Of a DNA stretch of 64,000 nucleotides, positions 25,201 through 38,300 are shown in pieces; positions within the stretch are counted from its first letter, which is position 1, and every line of letters starts with the position of its first letter. Made by a program: the position numbers and the translations under genes. The DNA comes from Brevipalpus yothersi (lineage: Eukaryota > Arthropoda > Arachnida > Trombidiformes > Tenuipalpidae), in assembly GCA_003956705.1 (NCBI GenBank), contig QZCP01000468.1, positions 1 through 64,000 of the forward strand. Direction: 5' to 3'. The notes under the pieces were generated by a model. That model did not search any database. It saw nothing but the letters and a program-made list of their open reading frames with translations, and was not told where the DNA came from.

Positions 25201-26258
25201 ATCTCTACAGGTACAGGACTAGTGTGAGTTGACTAGTGAATTACTTCCACCTTACTCTATGACTGACTTAATCCTAAACTAATAATCATGAACCTCTTCT
25301 TCTTCCCATGAAGATCTGCTTCTTTGAACACTCGTATAATAGCAAGCAACATCATGCCATGAACCTCAGGTTTTGGGGTATGTGAAGTGTTTAGCTGGAA
25401 AAATTTCCACGCTCAGAATCAGGAGTTCATTTTGAAGCGTAAGATGAACAGAGAGAAGAAATAAGTTGAAGAGAAACGAAAAGACTCAGACCAAATCAGT
25501 CAAGAGCTTAGAGAGTAATTCATCGATTCATGATGGAGAAAGCAAGCTTCGAAATTTGTGATAATCTTCGGAAACTAGGTGATAACCATTTGCATAAGTA
25601 TTCCTGATCACAGTTGATTAGAGAAATGTTAGTTTAAAATTCACAGGCTAACTGATCAGCTAGAATCGTTCTAGTTTCTGGAGCTTGTTTGTAAAAGTTT
25701 ATACGATAGAATCAATCTGATAAAAAATGGACTGACATCTCAATAGCAAATTCCTAGTATCATTCCGATCATTGCACCCAACTCATCGCCCAAGTTGCAG
25801 GAGAAGAAGTGGAGAAAGAAAATGAACAGATGGATGCTGAAATTTTGATGATTATCTTCAGCTCTACATAGTTCATCTTATTGAACTATCACCCACTTTT
25901 GACGTTGAGTAAATTGATCAGTTTTCTCAATCCAGACAGAGGCTAGAACGATAATAACACAAGAAAGTGGATAGCTTCTCAAACAAGTCAAAATCAGATC
26001 ACTTGATGAAATCATTTCACATCCACTATCTGTATGTTGTACAAGATTGGATCGAAAAGTTTCTCGCTCCAGCTTTGGCAGTGATTGAGTGCTTCTCTCA
26101 TCTCATTTTCAGAAAGTGAGTTGAAAATAGACATCATATCAAAACTAGTGATGGTGGCCAATGTACTCCAATAAAATGAAGTTTCATCTCATAACTCTAT
26201 TCCGGAAGCGATCAGTGAGTAAGAGTGATAAAGAAATGGATGGGTTGAGGTGGTCAGT

Positions 26259-26305
<47 letters not shown>

Positions 26306-26774
26306 AACAGCAGAAGAATACAATGCAATGAGAAATTCAACGATGAGTTGTTATACAGTTGTATTCTTAAGATGCGAAAAAGGATCATCCCTAACAAGTG
26401 CTCTCTTTAACCATCACAAAACCGGGAAGGCCATCAGAAAACAAGTTATATTCATATCATAATCAACATCTATGACATGTATTTCGAGAGAAGAATACAA
26501 GATGATTTGAAATCATCCATGAATACAGCTTGCAGAAGAACAAAAGGGATCGACCAATCATGATTCATATTCAAATAAGGGAGAGATTGTCTTGTTGGGC
26601 TATATCTCACGAATATTCACAATTAAAGGTTAAAAATTGAAGTTTTTCTCATCTTCAAACAAAGGAGAGTTATACTCATCATTCAGAATAGAGTCATTTT
26701 CCGCATATTTAAAATATTCTTCATGCCGCAAGCGATGGAACGTTTTATCATAAACGTTGACACAGGAGCTTATA

Positions 26775-26825
<51 letters not shown>

Positions 26826-27402
26826 CTGAGAACTCAAAAATGTGAGCAAATATTGATCCACAGTATTTATGAGCAAATCATTAAAGCAACAACAACACAT
26901 ACTACAGAATACTCGAGCTCAGGGATGTGTATTTGTTGAGCTCTCGTATTGGTGTTCATGGGCAGTCAAACTACGCTGTTCCAGGTAGATCAGTTAGATC
27001 AAAAGTTTTTCTCAGAGCCTCCCTTATTTCAAATATTTTTCTATACTATTTGATTGTGTGTATGTATGCTCTCACACAAATCAAAACATTTTGGTCAATA
27101 AAGCGGAGAATGCGATTGCTAGCCGATGTGTGATTATAAGAGTTGCAAGAAATGAGCATGTTTCGGCTGTTTCGATTTGGTAGTAATTACTTTGTTTCTG
27201 CTGTCAAAAATAGCCACACGAGAGGCCAAACCGGAATTGTGAGAGAGGATGAAAGAGAAGTGAAGGTAAATGAAGAGCTCACCTTATTTTGAAGCCGCAA
27301 ATCTGCCTTTGATTTGCATAAAAGCTGAATAGTCTGGCTGTATCCTTTCCATGCAGCTTCATGTAGCGCAGTATTTCCGTGCTAAGAAATCCATGGAAGA
27401 GA

Positions 27403-27434
<32 letters not shown>

Positions 27435-27698
27435 AGAATATAAGATCGATGAGTTAAATGTCGCATAGCCACTTCGATTGGATGGATATTTGATGTACTC
27501 TTGAGAGATGCTCCGTATCTGTCACCTGATCATCATCATCACCTCCATCGAGTCTTTTTTCTCTTCCACCAGATCTTCAAGCCTGTGGCATCGAGGCAAG
27601 TAACCACTGCACAGGCATCTGGCAGAAAGCTCAACGGCCGACTGACCGCCGCTAACGAGTCGTCTTGATCAAGAATAGAAGAGAGTTGCTCGCAAGAG

Positions 27699-27765
<67 letters not shown>

Positions 27766-28426
27766 AAGAGTCACCGACGGTGCTCAGCAGAGCAGGTCAT
27801 CAAAAAATGTTGAGCCAAGAAGTCATGTTTTCATGGCGAGCACGATTTCGGAGAGCATGAATAACGACCTCCACCATTTGCTTACATCCTCTTCGTAGTT
27901 GGCCCCACTTGCTCTCCGCGGCCTCCTGCTTGCACGCTTCACTCGCCCACTTGGACTGCGGTGATTGTGCGAGCAGGAAAGCAAGAAAATAGAAGAGAGA
28001 AGAGAGAGAATGAGGGAATAAAGTTGCAACGGTCCTGATTTTAGAGCATGAAAAAGTTGGACTACGACGGTGGTCGATATGTGATGTGATGTGATGGACA
28101 TGGGCCACATTCTTCGATAAGGTGGACCATCAAGGCATGAGCCAATGGACTTTTAGTGAACGCTCAATTATTGGAGGAAGACTTACTTTATCTGTGGAAT
28201 TGATGCTCACTCCATTCTCGATTAAAAGTTTGATTATTTGAAGATTTCCTATGGCAGCAGCGAAATGAAGAACGGTTCTACCGATCTGATGAATTGAAGA
28301 ATATGAAACTTGTTGGTGAAATTTTTCATCGTAGCACAAGTGATTTGTGATGGAATAAGAAGATGAAGAAGAGCAAAAATAACTAAGTTTCTGAGAACAT
28401 TCACTCACCGGGTCCACTGAATCCAT
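13733..28426 (-). CDS. ANKRD6: Ankyrin-repeat protein 6 (Diversin/Diego)
   Basis: Diversin/Diego is a cytoplasmic planar-cell-polarity protein that binds Dishevelled and shifts Wnt signalling from beta-catenin to PCP. Nine exons fit: 28426-28409, 28285-28187, 27381-27283, 18858-18748, 16983-16885, 15838-15740, 15673-15500, 15286-14830 and 14760-13733. They total 727 residues, similar to vertebrate ANKRD6. Five ankyrin repeats are each encoded by one exon of 99 or 111 bp in phase 0: TVLHFAAAIG, NTALHEAAWKGYSQ, NTPLHLACQRGHNQS, DTSLHTAARYG with SAFCSVNE, and DTALHISAAMG with LLEAGCDTTI. A sixth, degenerate repeat (GETASDIATRKG) ends in TKAPVV. Then follow a basic segment, a coiled coil (about 270-330) and a Ser-rich tail. 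SAFCSVxE and TKAPxV are close to ANKRD6. The start exon codes only six residues, so the first vertebrate repeat or two seem to be missing. Confidence 0.9.
15839..16884. other. ANKRD6 intron with CT microsatellite
   Basis: The intron between two ankyrin exons contains a CT tract at 16172-16226. Open frames across it come from the repeat. I see no other gene. Confidence 0.7.
16984..18747. other. ANKRD6 intron
   Basis: A 1.8-kb AT-rich intron; nothing recognisable on either strand. Confidence 0.6.
18961..19229. repeat. CT microsatellite containing an assembly gap
   Basis: CT dinucleotides at 18961-19007 run into 173 undetermined bases (19008-19180) and resume at 19181-19229. The true repeat is probably longer or different in length. 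It lies at the upstream end of the 8.4-kb ANKRD6 intron. Confidence 0.95.
20471..23637 (+). CDS. nrf-6/NDG-4-type membrane acyltransferase, nested in an ANKRD6 intron
   Basis: The family (nose resistant to fluoxetine, acyltransferase 3) comprises multi-pass membrane proteins with an N-terminal cysteine-rich NRF domain. Exons read: 20471-20747, 20954-21253, 21511-21616, 21678-21943, a fifth ending before the GTAAG near 22100, 22168-22258, 22327-22492, 22558-22760, 22820-22940, 23008-23409 and 23476-23637. The NRF domain shows CLNAL, FGDYDGCL, KYCLV and IGLCLENSCS. Acyltransferase blocks include LDHLRFFAYLTVFTAHIPL, RYQPMIF, a GSGP patch before a cysteine, WYNILHLNN and CLPHFWSMASELQMF, the last matching CxxHxWxLxxxxQ. 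A hydrophobic segment lies in the last exon. The third donor (GTCAGA) is weak and is the least certain border. The gene is antisense to ANKRD6. Substrate unknown. Confidence 0.88.
23638..27282. other. ANKRD6 intron downstream of the nested gene
   Basis: No gene is seen. The stretch contains GA tracts at about 26261-26302 and 26779-26822 and a short inverted repeat at 23785-23810. Open frames across the GA tracts are repeat products. Confidence 0.6.
26261..26302. repeat. (GA)n microsatellite
   Basis: About 42 bp of GA dinucleotides in the ANKRD6 intron, followed 480 bp later by a similar tract at 26779-26822. Confidence 0.95.
27713..27770. repeat. (GA)n microsatellite with GAAA borders
   Basis: GA dinucleotides with flanking GAAA variants inside the second ANKRD6 intron. 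Further GA or CT tracts lie at 27411-27434, 28674-28706 and 28921-28954. Confidence 0.9.
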
Positions 28427-28664
28427 TGCAATTGTAGCTTTCACCTACTGATAAATCCATGAAAGTTTTGAAAAAATGAAAGTGACTAGAAGTAGGCACA
28501 AAAAGTCCACACAAGAACACTAGCTATCAAATGAAAAGAAGAACAATCGCCAAAGTTTATGTCCCGTAGTTTAGTCCTAGTCTTGACTTATTTACTTGAG
28601 AGTCTCATCATATTATGATCATGAGAGAGAGAGGTGAGACGAGCAGTTGTGATGGAGTAAGAGC

Positions 28665-28709
<45 letters not shown>

Positions 28710-28917
28710 TTCCACCATTCCGACGCTATCTAGTGGCCTCACTCCTCACAAGTCTCCGTCAGCTTTACACCTCTCTTTTTTCAATTCCTTTCCTCACTCC
28801 TTATCCGTTTGGAATGATCCGAAATCCATTTTTCTGAAGATAAGATTTTTTCACCTCCTTCCAGAGAGTCTACTTCCGCTCACCTCCAGCAAGCGAGTGG
28901 AAAGCGACAAATTTTAC

Positions 28918-28959
<42 letters not shown>

Positions 28960-29137
28960 CCATTTCATCGCCTAATTATGTTCAATTTCGAGATGATTGA
29001 ATATATTTCAAACAACAATAGGAAAGGAGAGAAAACTATCTCCACAAGTTTGAAACTATTACAATGAATTGAAATTTCTTTAATCGAGTCCCTCTGGACA
29101 CACCAGTGAGGAATTTTATTTTGCTCGAAAGAAAATT
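28427..29137. other. Intergenic between ANKRD6 and USP19
   Basis: This holds the ANKRD6 5' side and the USP19 3' side, both minus strand. GA (28674-28706) and CT (28921-28954) tracts form inverted arms. No further ankyrin exon was found here. Confidence 0.6.
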
Positions 29138-32010
29138 CTAGACATCATCTTTGAGCCTGTAAAATAGCAGGTAAGCATGATTGGTTACTACATCTGCCTC
29201 ATCGATATCTTCAACACGATTATCATCGAATACACGCCAACCTGGTAAGAGAGGGGCAAGAAATCAATAAAAAAGATACATCTTACAAACAAGATCTGAA
29301 TTCAATATTTCATTTCGTTTGTTTTCACCAGAAAACGGTAAGTGGTAATCAGATAGATTGTCCAATTCTATCATTTTGAGAATTATCAATGAGAAATGAG
29401 AGGGCAGATCCATGATGATCTTTTCACAAGTTTCCACTTCAATTTTACTTACCTAAATCTTCGTTATTGTACCTGGTTCGAGCAAATGTTGTATAGTGTC
29501 CTCCTAAAAGCCCTCCATAATGATTGATAACGGCATAAAGATCATAAATAGGTGCTTGATTTCCATTCTTATGATTTGGACACATGTAAGGGGCCATATC
29601 GAGATCCTTTAATGGAAATTTCACAAATTTATTTATTTTTTCCTTGAAATAGAGATTTTTGAAGAGGAACCGCTTCAGCTGAATAACCAGAATCGGAGGT
29701 AATCTCCAGATAGTCAATTGCTTTGAAGCTTCTCTATGACTTTTGCATGATGGACAATACCAAGCTTCCATATCGGATAAAACTTCGGGTTCAATAAATA
29801 GCTTTAAGCATTCTTCCAAGGTAAATTCATCACGATTAGATGATATTTTCTGAGCCTCCAAGATGTCGATATTATGGTCTAAATCTTTAGTTTCAACTAT
29901 CATTGTATCATTTGGCGTGTTTTTCCATTCTATTGATAGATAATAGGAGGTGAGCCCTCCCAGAAAGGCTTTGTCCTCATCATCATTCTCGGGTTCTTTA
30001 ATGATGTTGTCTTCAGTAACTGAATTATCCATATGGTTTGGATGATGTCTGAGGATAAATTTAGTGGAGGAAAGAACGGAGCTTGAAGTTGATGAAGTGT
30101 TTGAAGATGGAGAGGAAGAACTCTCAAGAGTATCACTGTAGATGCCACTGTCATTGTCTTTAATATCAGACGCATCAGAGGGAAGGCTATCTTGACGCTG
30201 AGGGAAATTGATATCAACTGAATGTCGGGAATAATCGATGGCTAAGCCGATGAGCTTAGAGTAAGTACACTGAGAGTGAGGAACACTGATAATGAAAGGA
30301 CATCCGACAGGCTCTGGTATATAGGCACAGACCTGCTTATGTATTGGCCAATCATTTCTCTGACAATCTCTGAAAAGGTTAAAAAAGATGTGATTGATGT
30401 GATTATGGGCAATAGGTTGAGAAAATTACCTATCACAATAGCTGGATCGAAAACATTTCGTGCAACGCTTCAACTTTCTATCTGCATCGGCAGGCTTATT
30501 ACATTCAGCACATCGTGAATTAGCCGGTGATCTAGGTGTAGATAAACGTTGGAGAACAGCAAATTCACGAATAGGTTCTTTGGCTTCTTTAGCGCTCAAA
30601 CATTCAAATCTGGGAAAACAATGATAAATATGAGGTGAAAATGGTGATAATAAAGAGAGTCAGGTAAATGAAAGCACATTGCAATTGCTAATTGCTACAT
30701 TCAGTGATAATCTTTTGACTTACACGAGTAGCATCTCATTATCCTCAACCACTGGGATTTGATGGTGTGATTTCAGAACGGAGAGAATTGTCCCCTCGTT
30801 GACGTGAATTATCCGTAAGTTCTCTACTTCAACGCTTACCTTGCCGGAAATGGATTGTAAAAGGTTACTTATTTTAGATTCAAGTGGTAACTTGATAAGA
30901 AGACGAATTGGCTTTTTGGATGGATTTATAGAGTGAAAGTAAATGGTATGGATGATTTGACTTTTTGGCATAGGCACAGGCAGTAATAAAAATGGATCGA
31001 ATGTTATTGAAACTTTGGGACACTTCGAGCAAACCACTCGAGACTTGAATTGTCCATAAAAAAGATCGACGATGATTGAGCTATTTCTTATGCGGAACTT
31101 GTGCCAAGAATCATCAGCGAGTTCTTCATCAGGTACTGACTGATCATCATCACCATCTTTGCTATTTATCTTGACATAGGGCTTTTCACGTATTCGATTG
31201 ATATCCTCATGCAGGACATCAAGTAAAACTGACATATACTCTTGAGCATCGTGCTGAGCGAAGCCAGAGAATTGTGAAAATTTTTCGCTTAATAATGATT
31301 TCAATTTTGCTGGTGAATAATAAACATGAGAACCAGACCAGAGATGACGAAGAAGGACAGCAAAGGAAAGAGCAACGTGTCCTCCTGAGCCTAAACAGTT
31401 GGTTTCGTTGAGATCATCTTTAAAATGACCATTTGTGAAGTAGTCTCTCAGTTCTTGAGTGTTAGACAAAAATTGAATAACTGAATTCATGAAGCAGGTA
31501 TTTCCAAGATTCTCTAGTCCTGTATATCCAATTCGTGGCTCCTGTCTCTGTTCTAAGCATGATGCTCTTCTGAGAGGCCGTTTGTTAACATCGATCAAGA
31601 GCTGAGAAAATTCTCGATCTCTGTTCTCTTCCAGAAAATTTAGTATCTCTGGCCTGAAATTTAGAGAAAAGATTAATTTTGGATACTTAGCGGAAGTAAT
31701 AAAGTCTCTTTATGACGGGGCAAGTAATGATTAAGAATCAAGACAGTTCTTACCCGACTTCTGATTTGTTCATATGCTCTTTTACACTAGGTTCATCATT
31801 GGCTGTCATCATATCCGAAAACTGAGTTTCAGCTGTATCATCAGAGAGTCCCGTGAGAGTCCCATTCAATTCTTGTCGCTTCAAATTCTTTCTTTCACCA
31901 GGCACATCATCATCTGATTCACTCGATGAAATGTTGACAGCGCTAAGATAATCAGCTCCGTTACAATTCAATTGGTTCGAATCCTCTGGAATATTTTTCA
32001 CATCCAACAT
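29138..32010 (-). CDS. USP19: Ubiquitin-specific protease 19-like, with MYND finger
   Basis: This is a cysteine deubiquitinase. Vertebrate USP19 acts on ER and cytosolic quality-control substrates. Five exons splice in phase: 32010-31754, 31653-30724, 30609-30430, 30369-29453 and 29241-29138, giving 795 residues. The catalytic Cys box GLENLGNTCFMNSV is near 130-143 (Cys about 139), QHDAQEY follows, and the C-terminal box reads AVINHYGGLLGGHYT with the catalytic His. A MYND zinc finger (CAEC, CTKC, YCDRDC, then H and C) is inserted within the catalytic domain, as in USP19. CPSCKSHREASKQL and LPPILVIQLKRF also match USP19. The N-terminal 90 residues are acidic and Ser-rich, with no CS domains, and the protein ends in YLLFYRLKDDV without a transmembrane tail. 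It may be a reduced USP19, or 5' exons may be missed. Confidence 0.92.
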
Positions 32011-33294
32011 ATTGATGTTTTTCGCTTAACTCTGTGAGAATTACAAAAAAACTCAGATAAACAGAGGTACTAGACAGACGAGAATGAAAACTAAAGAATA
32101 AATGAATAAATCAAGTGGGAAATCGGACGGAAACAAACTTTCCATCATGAAAGAAATTGGGTCAATGTGAAAACTGACTGCCTCTAGTGAATGTGTCAGT
32201 TACAATATACAAAGATATCTTCACAAAAAGGACGTATGGCTCAAGAAGACAGTGGATCGCGAAGCTTATTGAAATTTAGTCAGAGCTTGTGGCTAAAATT
32301 TACCTTTGAAACTAGTCAGTACAGTGTTTAGACCAAATCTAGCAACTTCGGGGGAACACAGTGAATAAAATAGAGGCGAATTTGTTGACAACCTCAAAAT
32401 TATGAAAAGATAGAGGAGCATCCAATGGTTGATCACATGTTAATCCATTGGTTTTAAATGAATGATGGCAAGATATCTGGAATAGTGAGATGTAAGTGAT
32501 GGAACAATCACTGGTGGTGATTGCTTTGATTTTTTGCTGTTGAACATAAGGAGAGAGAATAATAATGATAGTGATAAGTAAACAAATCGTAAACATTGAT
32601 TGAGGTAATGTTTTGTTGAATATAAATTCAACTATCCAAGAATCATTGCATTAGATTTCAATCTTGGAAACATGATAATTATTAACTTGAATGTATAACC
32701 AACTCACCTACTTGAGAATAAATATCAATCCTATGGAAATAAAGAGTCATTCAAAAAGAGATGTGATCATTGGAATATGAAAATGAAGCATTGTTGAGGG
32801 GAGCAGTAGATACCAAACATTGATTAACAAGCTGGTCACTTAACTAGATCAATGACAATCAATCATGTTGAAAAATTAGATATGATGATAGATCATTATA
32901 AATATGTTATAATCAGTATCATTTTGGACTTTTTTGCTTTTTTTGAGACATTGATTTCATAGGACACATTGAGAGGTGATATGATGATCGAGGAATGCGG
33001 CTTTTCTCCACTTAAATTGCTCACAACAGACACAACAGACACTACTGACATGCGGGCTCCTCACAGATTACAGTGCGATACATTCCATTGAGAATTCAAT
33101 TTGGATTCAAAAGAAACAAAACAAAGCTAAAAAATGATCCATAGCACAATCTGACTGTGTTTATGAATTTTTTAAAATCTTACAATATTTCCATCAGTTG
33201 CTAGTCATATTTCAGATAGTTTTATGGAGGTAAAATGTACAATAGAAATTATACTTGATTTCCTGAAAATAGACTCTCGTTACATCGTTGGTGA

Positions 33295-33328
<34 letters not shown>

Positions 33329-33404
33329 GATGGCTGGGTAAAGTTGATCGAGTGAACATTTAGTTCAGAGGATTCATTTTGAATATTCCTGCTTTAAATG
33401 GATC
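32011..33404. other. USP19 upstream region
   Basis: AT-rich; a CT tract lies at about 33300-33327 just before the nrf-6-type fragment. No gene recognised. Confidence 0.5.
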
Positions 33405-34190
33405 TTTTTGATACTCAACGTTTGTCTGGCTGGTTTCCTTGACTTGTCGAATTTCCTTTTCCAATCGGAATTACATTCCAACATTCAGCAATGGCATCAC
33501 TTTTTTTCACCAAGAAAGAGTTATCAGCATCTAATTAGCCCAGTGGAGGCAGCAAGGCTGAAAATTTTGGATCATCTTCGTTTCTTTGCATACTTGACCG
33601 TTTTTACGGCACATATTCCCCTCTGGCCATGTGTCATGAGTGGCTTCTATCTATTAGGTGAGTTTAAGCAACTCAACATATGAGAAACTTTCCTTTCTCT
33701 TTTCATTTTGCTTTTCTCTCAACTAGCCAATTTCAAGTATGCAAAAGAATTCCATCAGGAATTCTGGACGCAGCCAATATCAAACTTATGGTTTTTGGAC
33801 ATTCTTTTATTCCTCGGGTAAGAAAAAGCGAGAGAAAAAAACAAAGCTTCATCTATTTTTATTGAAAACTTTTCCTCAGAGGCCTTTCAGCAACACTTCA
33901 AGTGTTGACCAAGTCGAAAGGAAAATTCTCATTTCCTCTATTCATTGGCCTAACTTCCGGGACTCCTTTCAAATTACGATGAGACGCACAACTTGACCTT
34001 TAACTTTAAGAACAATTATTTGACACTTGACCTTCTTCCCCCTAGGAACAAATTTCATACTTTCATGCATTTTATGCCAAACCGTTCCTCCTTTTGTGGT
34101 CATATCTGTGGTTGACAGCCTTTCTTATGATTCTTCTTCGTCTTCGTCACAGTCTTTGTTATTTAACTTCTGGAAGCATTTGTAAGCTTA
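33405..34190 (+). pseudogene. Truncated duplicate of the nrf-6-type acyltransferase
   Basis: From 33410 to 33956 this copies 21696-22242 of the intact gene, introns included, with about seven mismatches and no net insertion or deletion. Part of exon 4, all of exon 5 and most of exon 6 are present. From 33957 it jumps to sequence resembling 22743-22920 (end of exon 8, intron, exon 9) and then a shred of exon 10, with much higher divergence. Exons 1-3, 7, most of 8 and the last are missing, so it cannot make the enzyme. Retained introns exclude retroposition. Confidence 0.9.
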
Positions 34191-35360
34191 CAAAAATCCA
34201 ATAGAATACTTGAGTAAATGGAAATCGAAATTCTTATCAAATTGATCTACAATCAATCCAATTGAGATTAAAATTTTTTCTTTGATACGTACAACAGATT
34301 CTTCCCACTTTAGTCGAACATACTAATAACTAATGTTTTATCAATAGTGTTGGCGCTTCTGGTTTACTTGATGATGATTCATAGCTTTCCCGAACCACAA
34401 AAAAGTGAAAAGTAATAAAGAGAGAGAGAGAGTGAGAAAGAGAAAGAGACTGATCTTCAAGTTATGAGAACGTGGAAAGATCAACAGTTTGATAAGTGGC
34501 TCAACTTGATTGATTGTGATCTGGAACCATCTTAAATTGAGTAAAAGAAAATATAACTTCAACTTCACTTTTCCTTCTTGTTCTTCATTCAGGGAAAAAG
34601 AGATGAAGAGACTGATTTACAAAATGTTGAGTTCAGCTGATCGAGAGTTTGACGATGAAAGTTGTTGATTTCTCTCTACATATCGTCAGTGCTAACTAAT
34701 GGCAATGAACATACAACAGCAAAATCATTGGTTTTTGCTGATCATTTGTGTTTGCAGGATATATGTATAAATATTCTCACTTCTGGATTGATTCAACTAT
34801 CACCTTTCATTTTGTTTCATATAATTTGTGTTGGTATGTATTATGAGATATGATGTGATACAAACACATTTTCCAAATTCAAAGCAAAACTACATCTCTT
34901 TTCTCTCTCTCTCTCTCTCTCTCTCTTTTATGTGCTGTTAAAGTGCCAATTCATCATCGTTCCACAGTGCCAAAGCATCTGTAACGTTTTGGGAAAATCA
35001 TTCCAACAAATTACATATACGAGTACGTTAAAGATTGTGGCCATCTCGATACCTTACGTGTAATTTTGCTGCCAATTTAAGCATGGCTGGACAGGTTTGA
35101 TATGAGCTGTTTTTGCTGCTAAGTGAAGGGAAAGAGGAAGAAAGACAAATAGAAAGAGCGAAAAAAATAATCCAAAAAGGAAACAGTCGGAAAGCAATTT
35201 ACTTGGGAAAGTGACTTACCATAGAGATTGTCAGCTGATGTCGATAGTTTGTATTGTGTTTTTGGTTAATTTGAATTGCCAGTTGTGCTGATAATGTGAA
35301 ACAGCTTTTTCTTGATCGGTGCAATTAATCAGTCTCAAAATCCAAAGTCAAGTCAGAGAG
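34191..35360. other. Intergenic upstream of the FGD gene
   Basis: Nothing recognisable; a CT tract lies at about 34905-34926. Confidence 0.5.
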
Positions 35361-38300
35361 ATGGCAGCCAAGAGTCAACTTAATAATAAGCTACATACCA
35401 ACTGTTCATCAGCGATTTTGTCGAAAGTTTCTGCTCAAGACAACGTTAAATCGATAAAATCTGACAAATTGTCCGTCAAGCCAATAATCTTGCCAAAGCC
35501 TCAAAAAAACTCCTCTTCGTTTGTATTCAAATACAGTGAAAGCCATCCCGATGTGCTCAAAAAATCCTCTTTGCCAAATAATTCATCAACACCGTCATCA
35601 TCATTCCCACTTGACCATAGGAATTCTTTACCTTCATCACCAATTCACGATAGACAAGATGAATCTTCATCTTCACCTCCTTCTCTCTTATCCACGCCAC
35701 CATCTCCAACAACGAGTTTATTAACCCTACCAAATAAACCCACAAGTTTTCTACATTCCATGCAAACTAACTTCATGTATGCTAATCAAACAAAATTGAA
35801 CAATAATTCCAGTTTTTCACCATCAATCAAACCAAAACCACCGGTACCGTTTAAGCCAGCCAAACTTCGTGAACAACTTTTACATTCATTGGCCAGCGAA
35901 TCGCTTGCTAACAACAAAGTTGTGACATCTTCCATCAATTCTTGTTCTTCTTCTCAACCGGATAGCCGAGAACTTTCATCTCCATGTGAAAGTATAAATG
36001 AAAAGGTAAATTCTTATCCAGGTATTAATAATAGTGTACGATAATGGAAAGTAGATAGATAGATAGAGGGAGAAAATGTGTGTGTAAATTTTTTTCATGA
36101 TCTTCACTTAGCGCTCATCATGATGGCCTATTGAGAAGCACCTTCATCTGTCAGAAAAATGAGTCAACAAAAAAAAATTGATGAATAGCTGAGATTGTTT
36201 GGAATTGAGCTCATGATGAGTTTTTGGGGAAAAAATTGTTGAATAGTTTACTGTAGGTTTGCATCTCTTTAAAAGAATAATCAAGTAGTAATTGTTTCGA
36301 TTTCAAATTATTACTAATGGCTTGGAGGATGCTGCGGTTGCATCAGATCAACTTTGCCTGGTATACTTGTAAGTTTGCTTTCCTCATAACTACACTTCTC
36401 CATCTCGGAGAATTTAGCAATTCCATTGAAAACTGGGAAGAGTATCTTACTTACAAGCTATGAAATTTTCCATTTCAAGGAGATTAGGTAGTTAAGTATG
36501 AACGAATATGCAATAAATGAATAAAAATTATAACTCATCATCAATCTAGTGATTGATGGTTTGAATGATTCAATCATTCTCTTGAAATCATGTTTCAAGA
36601 TGATTTATCATCCATATCCATATTCAAAATCGCATAAGTCGTTTGTTTGAGTTTTCAATGAAACACACTTGGAAAATTATCTAAAGGCGAGCGAATTTTG
36701 AGATTACTTATCTCTCCGACTTAGAAATTGATACACATTTCAATTTCGTCTCAGTTTGAATTTTGAGGTTAACTCAGTTCATATTTTTCACTGATAACAT
36801 GATTCGATCACCGTCAACTTTACAAGTTCCCAATGAGAACCTGAAACGAAGTAGAGTCTGAACACTTTAGCCAGCTCAGAGCTCAACGATCGTCGACCCT
36901 TTCCGGCTGAAGCAGAACAAAAGGCATGGTAATTGATTTTGAAAGTGCAATGAATTCGCGTTGAATCTTGTCTCAACCAGCACCAATCATTATCGATTCA
37001 CTAAAAAGCACTACTCAACATTAGAGAATAATTTTATGAATGAGAAAATCGAAACAGATTGAGAGTGACATTTTTCAGAATCTTTCTCGCACAATTTTGC
37101 ATGGCTTCATCCATTATTAACGCCTTTCAGGGAAAGCTGCTATCGTTTCCATGATTTGTTTGATGAGTAGATAAAGTCAAGCGAAGCTCATGAGCGTTTC
37201 TCAAAACAGAATCAATGATGCTGTTTGGTTAACACCATCCATAGCAATCACAAACTGTACTCCATCTTTTTGTTCCGAGAATCATTGAGGAGATATTTTT
37301 TTCAACAAGAGACATCAGTGATGATTCATTCAATTAGGGAGTGATTTGCTTGAGTCTTTTGTTGGGTCAGAAAAACTCTGCTAATTTATATTGATTTTTT
37401 GTGTTTGTATTTATATTTTTCAATGTCTACCAGAAATTCTCATTTGATTCAATCTCGTTTATTTGAATATGATGATGTTTTCCGGCAGATCTCCTCATTT
37501 CATCAAGAATTCGTCAATAATTATCAGCCCCCATCCAATGGATTACTTCGAGCTCCCAAATCATCATCTGGTACATTGAATACCTCAACGGAAAGAACAT
37601 GCAAAAGACAGTCATCTTCGCTGTCCAGTAGTTTTCTTTACAAGTATTTATCAACTGAAACACCTCAATCGTCCGAAGAGGAACCAGATCAATTATCTCT
37701 ATCATCCTCGAGCTCGAATACAGTGTCCGAGGTCAAAAATGTTGGCGATAAATCACAACCAATCGATCCTCCTGCTGTCCCTAAAAAGGCCAAAGATCCG
37801 TTCGATGTGGCAAAAGAGATTGCCCATACAGAGGCCAGTTTTGTTGATGATTTGCAAATTCTTGTTGATTTAGGAGAGTTGATGCAATCATTCTTCACAT
37901 CTGATGTGATTAAATCGGTTATTTGCCATGTGCCAGAGTTGATGTCGGTTCATAGATTGCTGAGAGACAATCTTCGTGAGCGGATCGAAGAATGGCGGAA
38001 AAAGCCACAAATCTGTGATATCCTACTGGAAACAGGCCCGTATCTTAAAGTTCACAATTTTTATGCCAAAGACTTTTCTAAAATACACGAAAATCTTGCA
38101 AAAGCTACAAAAAATTCTGGTGAGTCAAAAGGAGAGAAAGAGTGTTGGCCAAAAACTTTGTATGTTTTCTTTGATAACCATTAGATCATTTCTTATCATT
38201 CTAATTTTCAATCTAATAGAGGAATCCAATCTTTTCCAGTCAAATTTCCCATGTTAGTCTCCAGATTACCTTGAATTTCCTTCTTTCAATCTATCTAATC

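Noticed and set aside
27800..28110. Two overlapping minus-strand frames in the second ANKRD6 intron
   Set aside because: Low-complexity Ser/His/Arg content, two frames open together, no motif.
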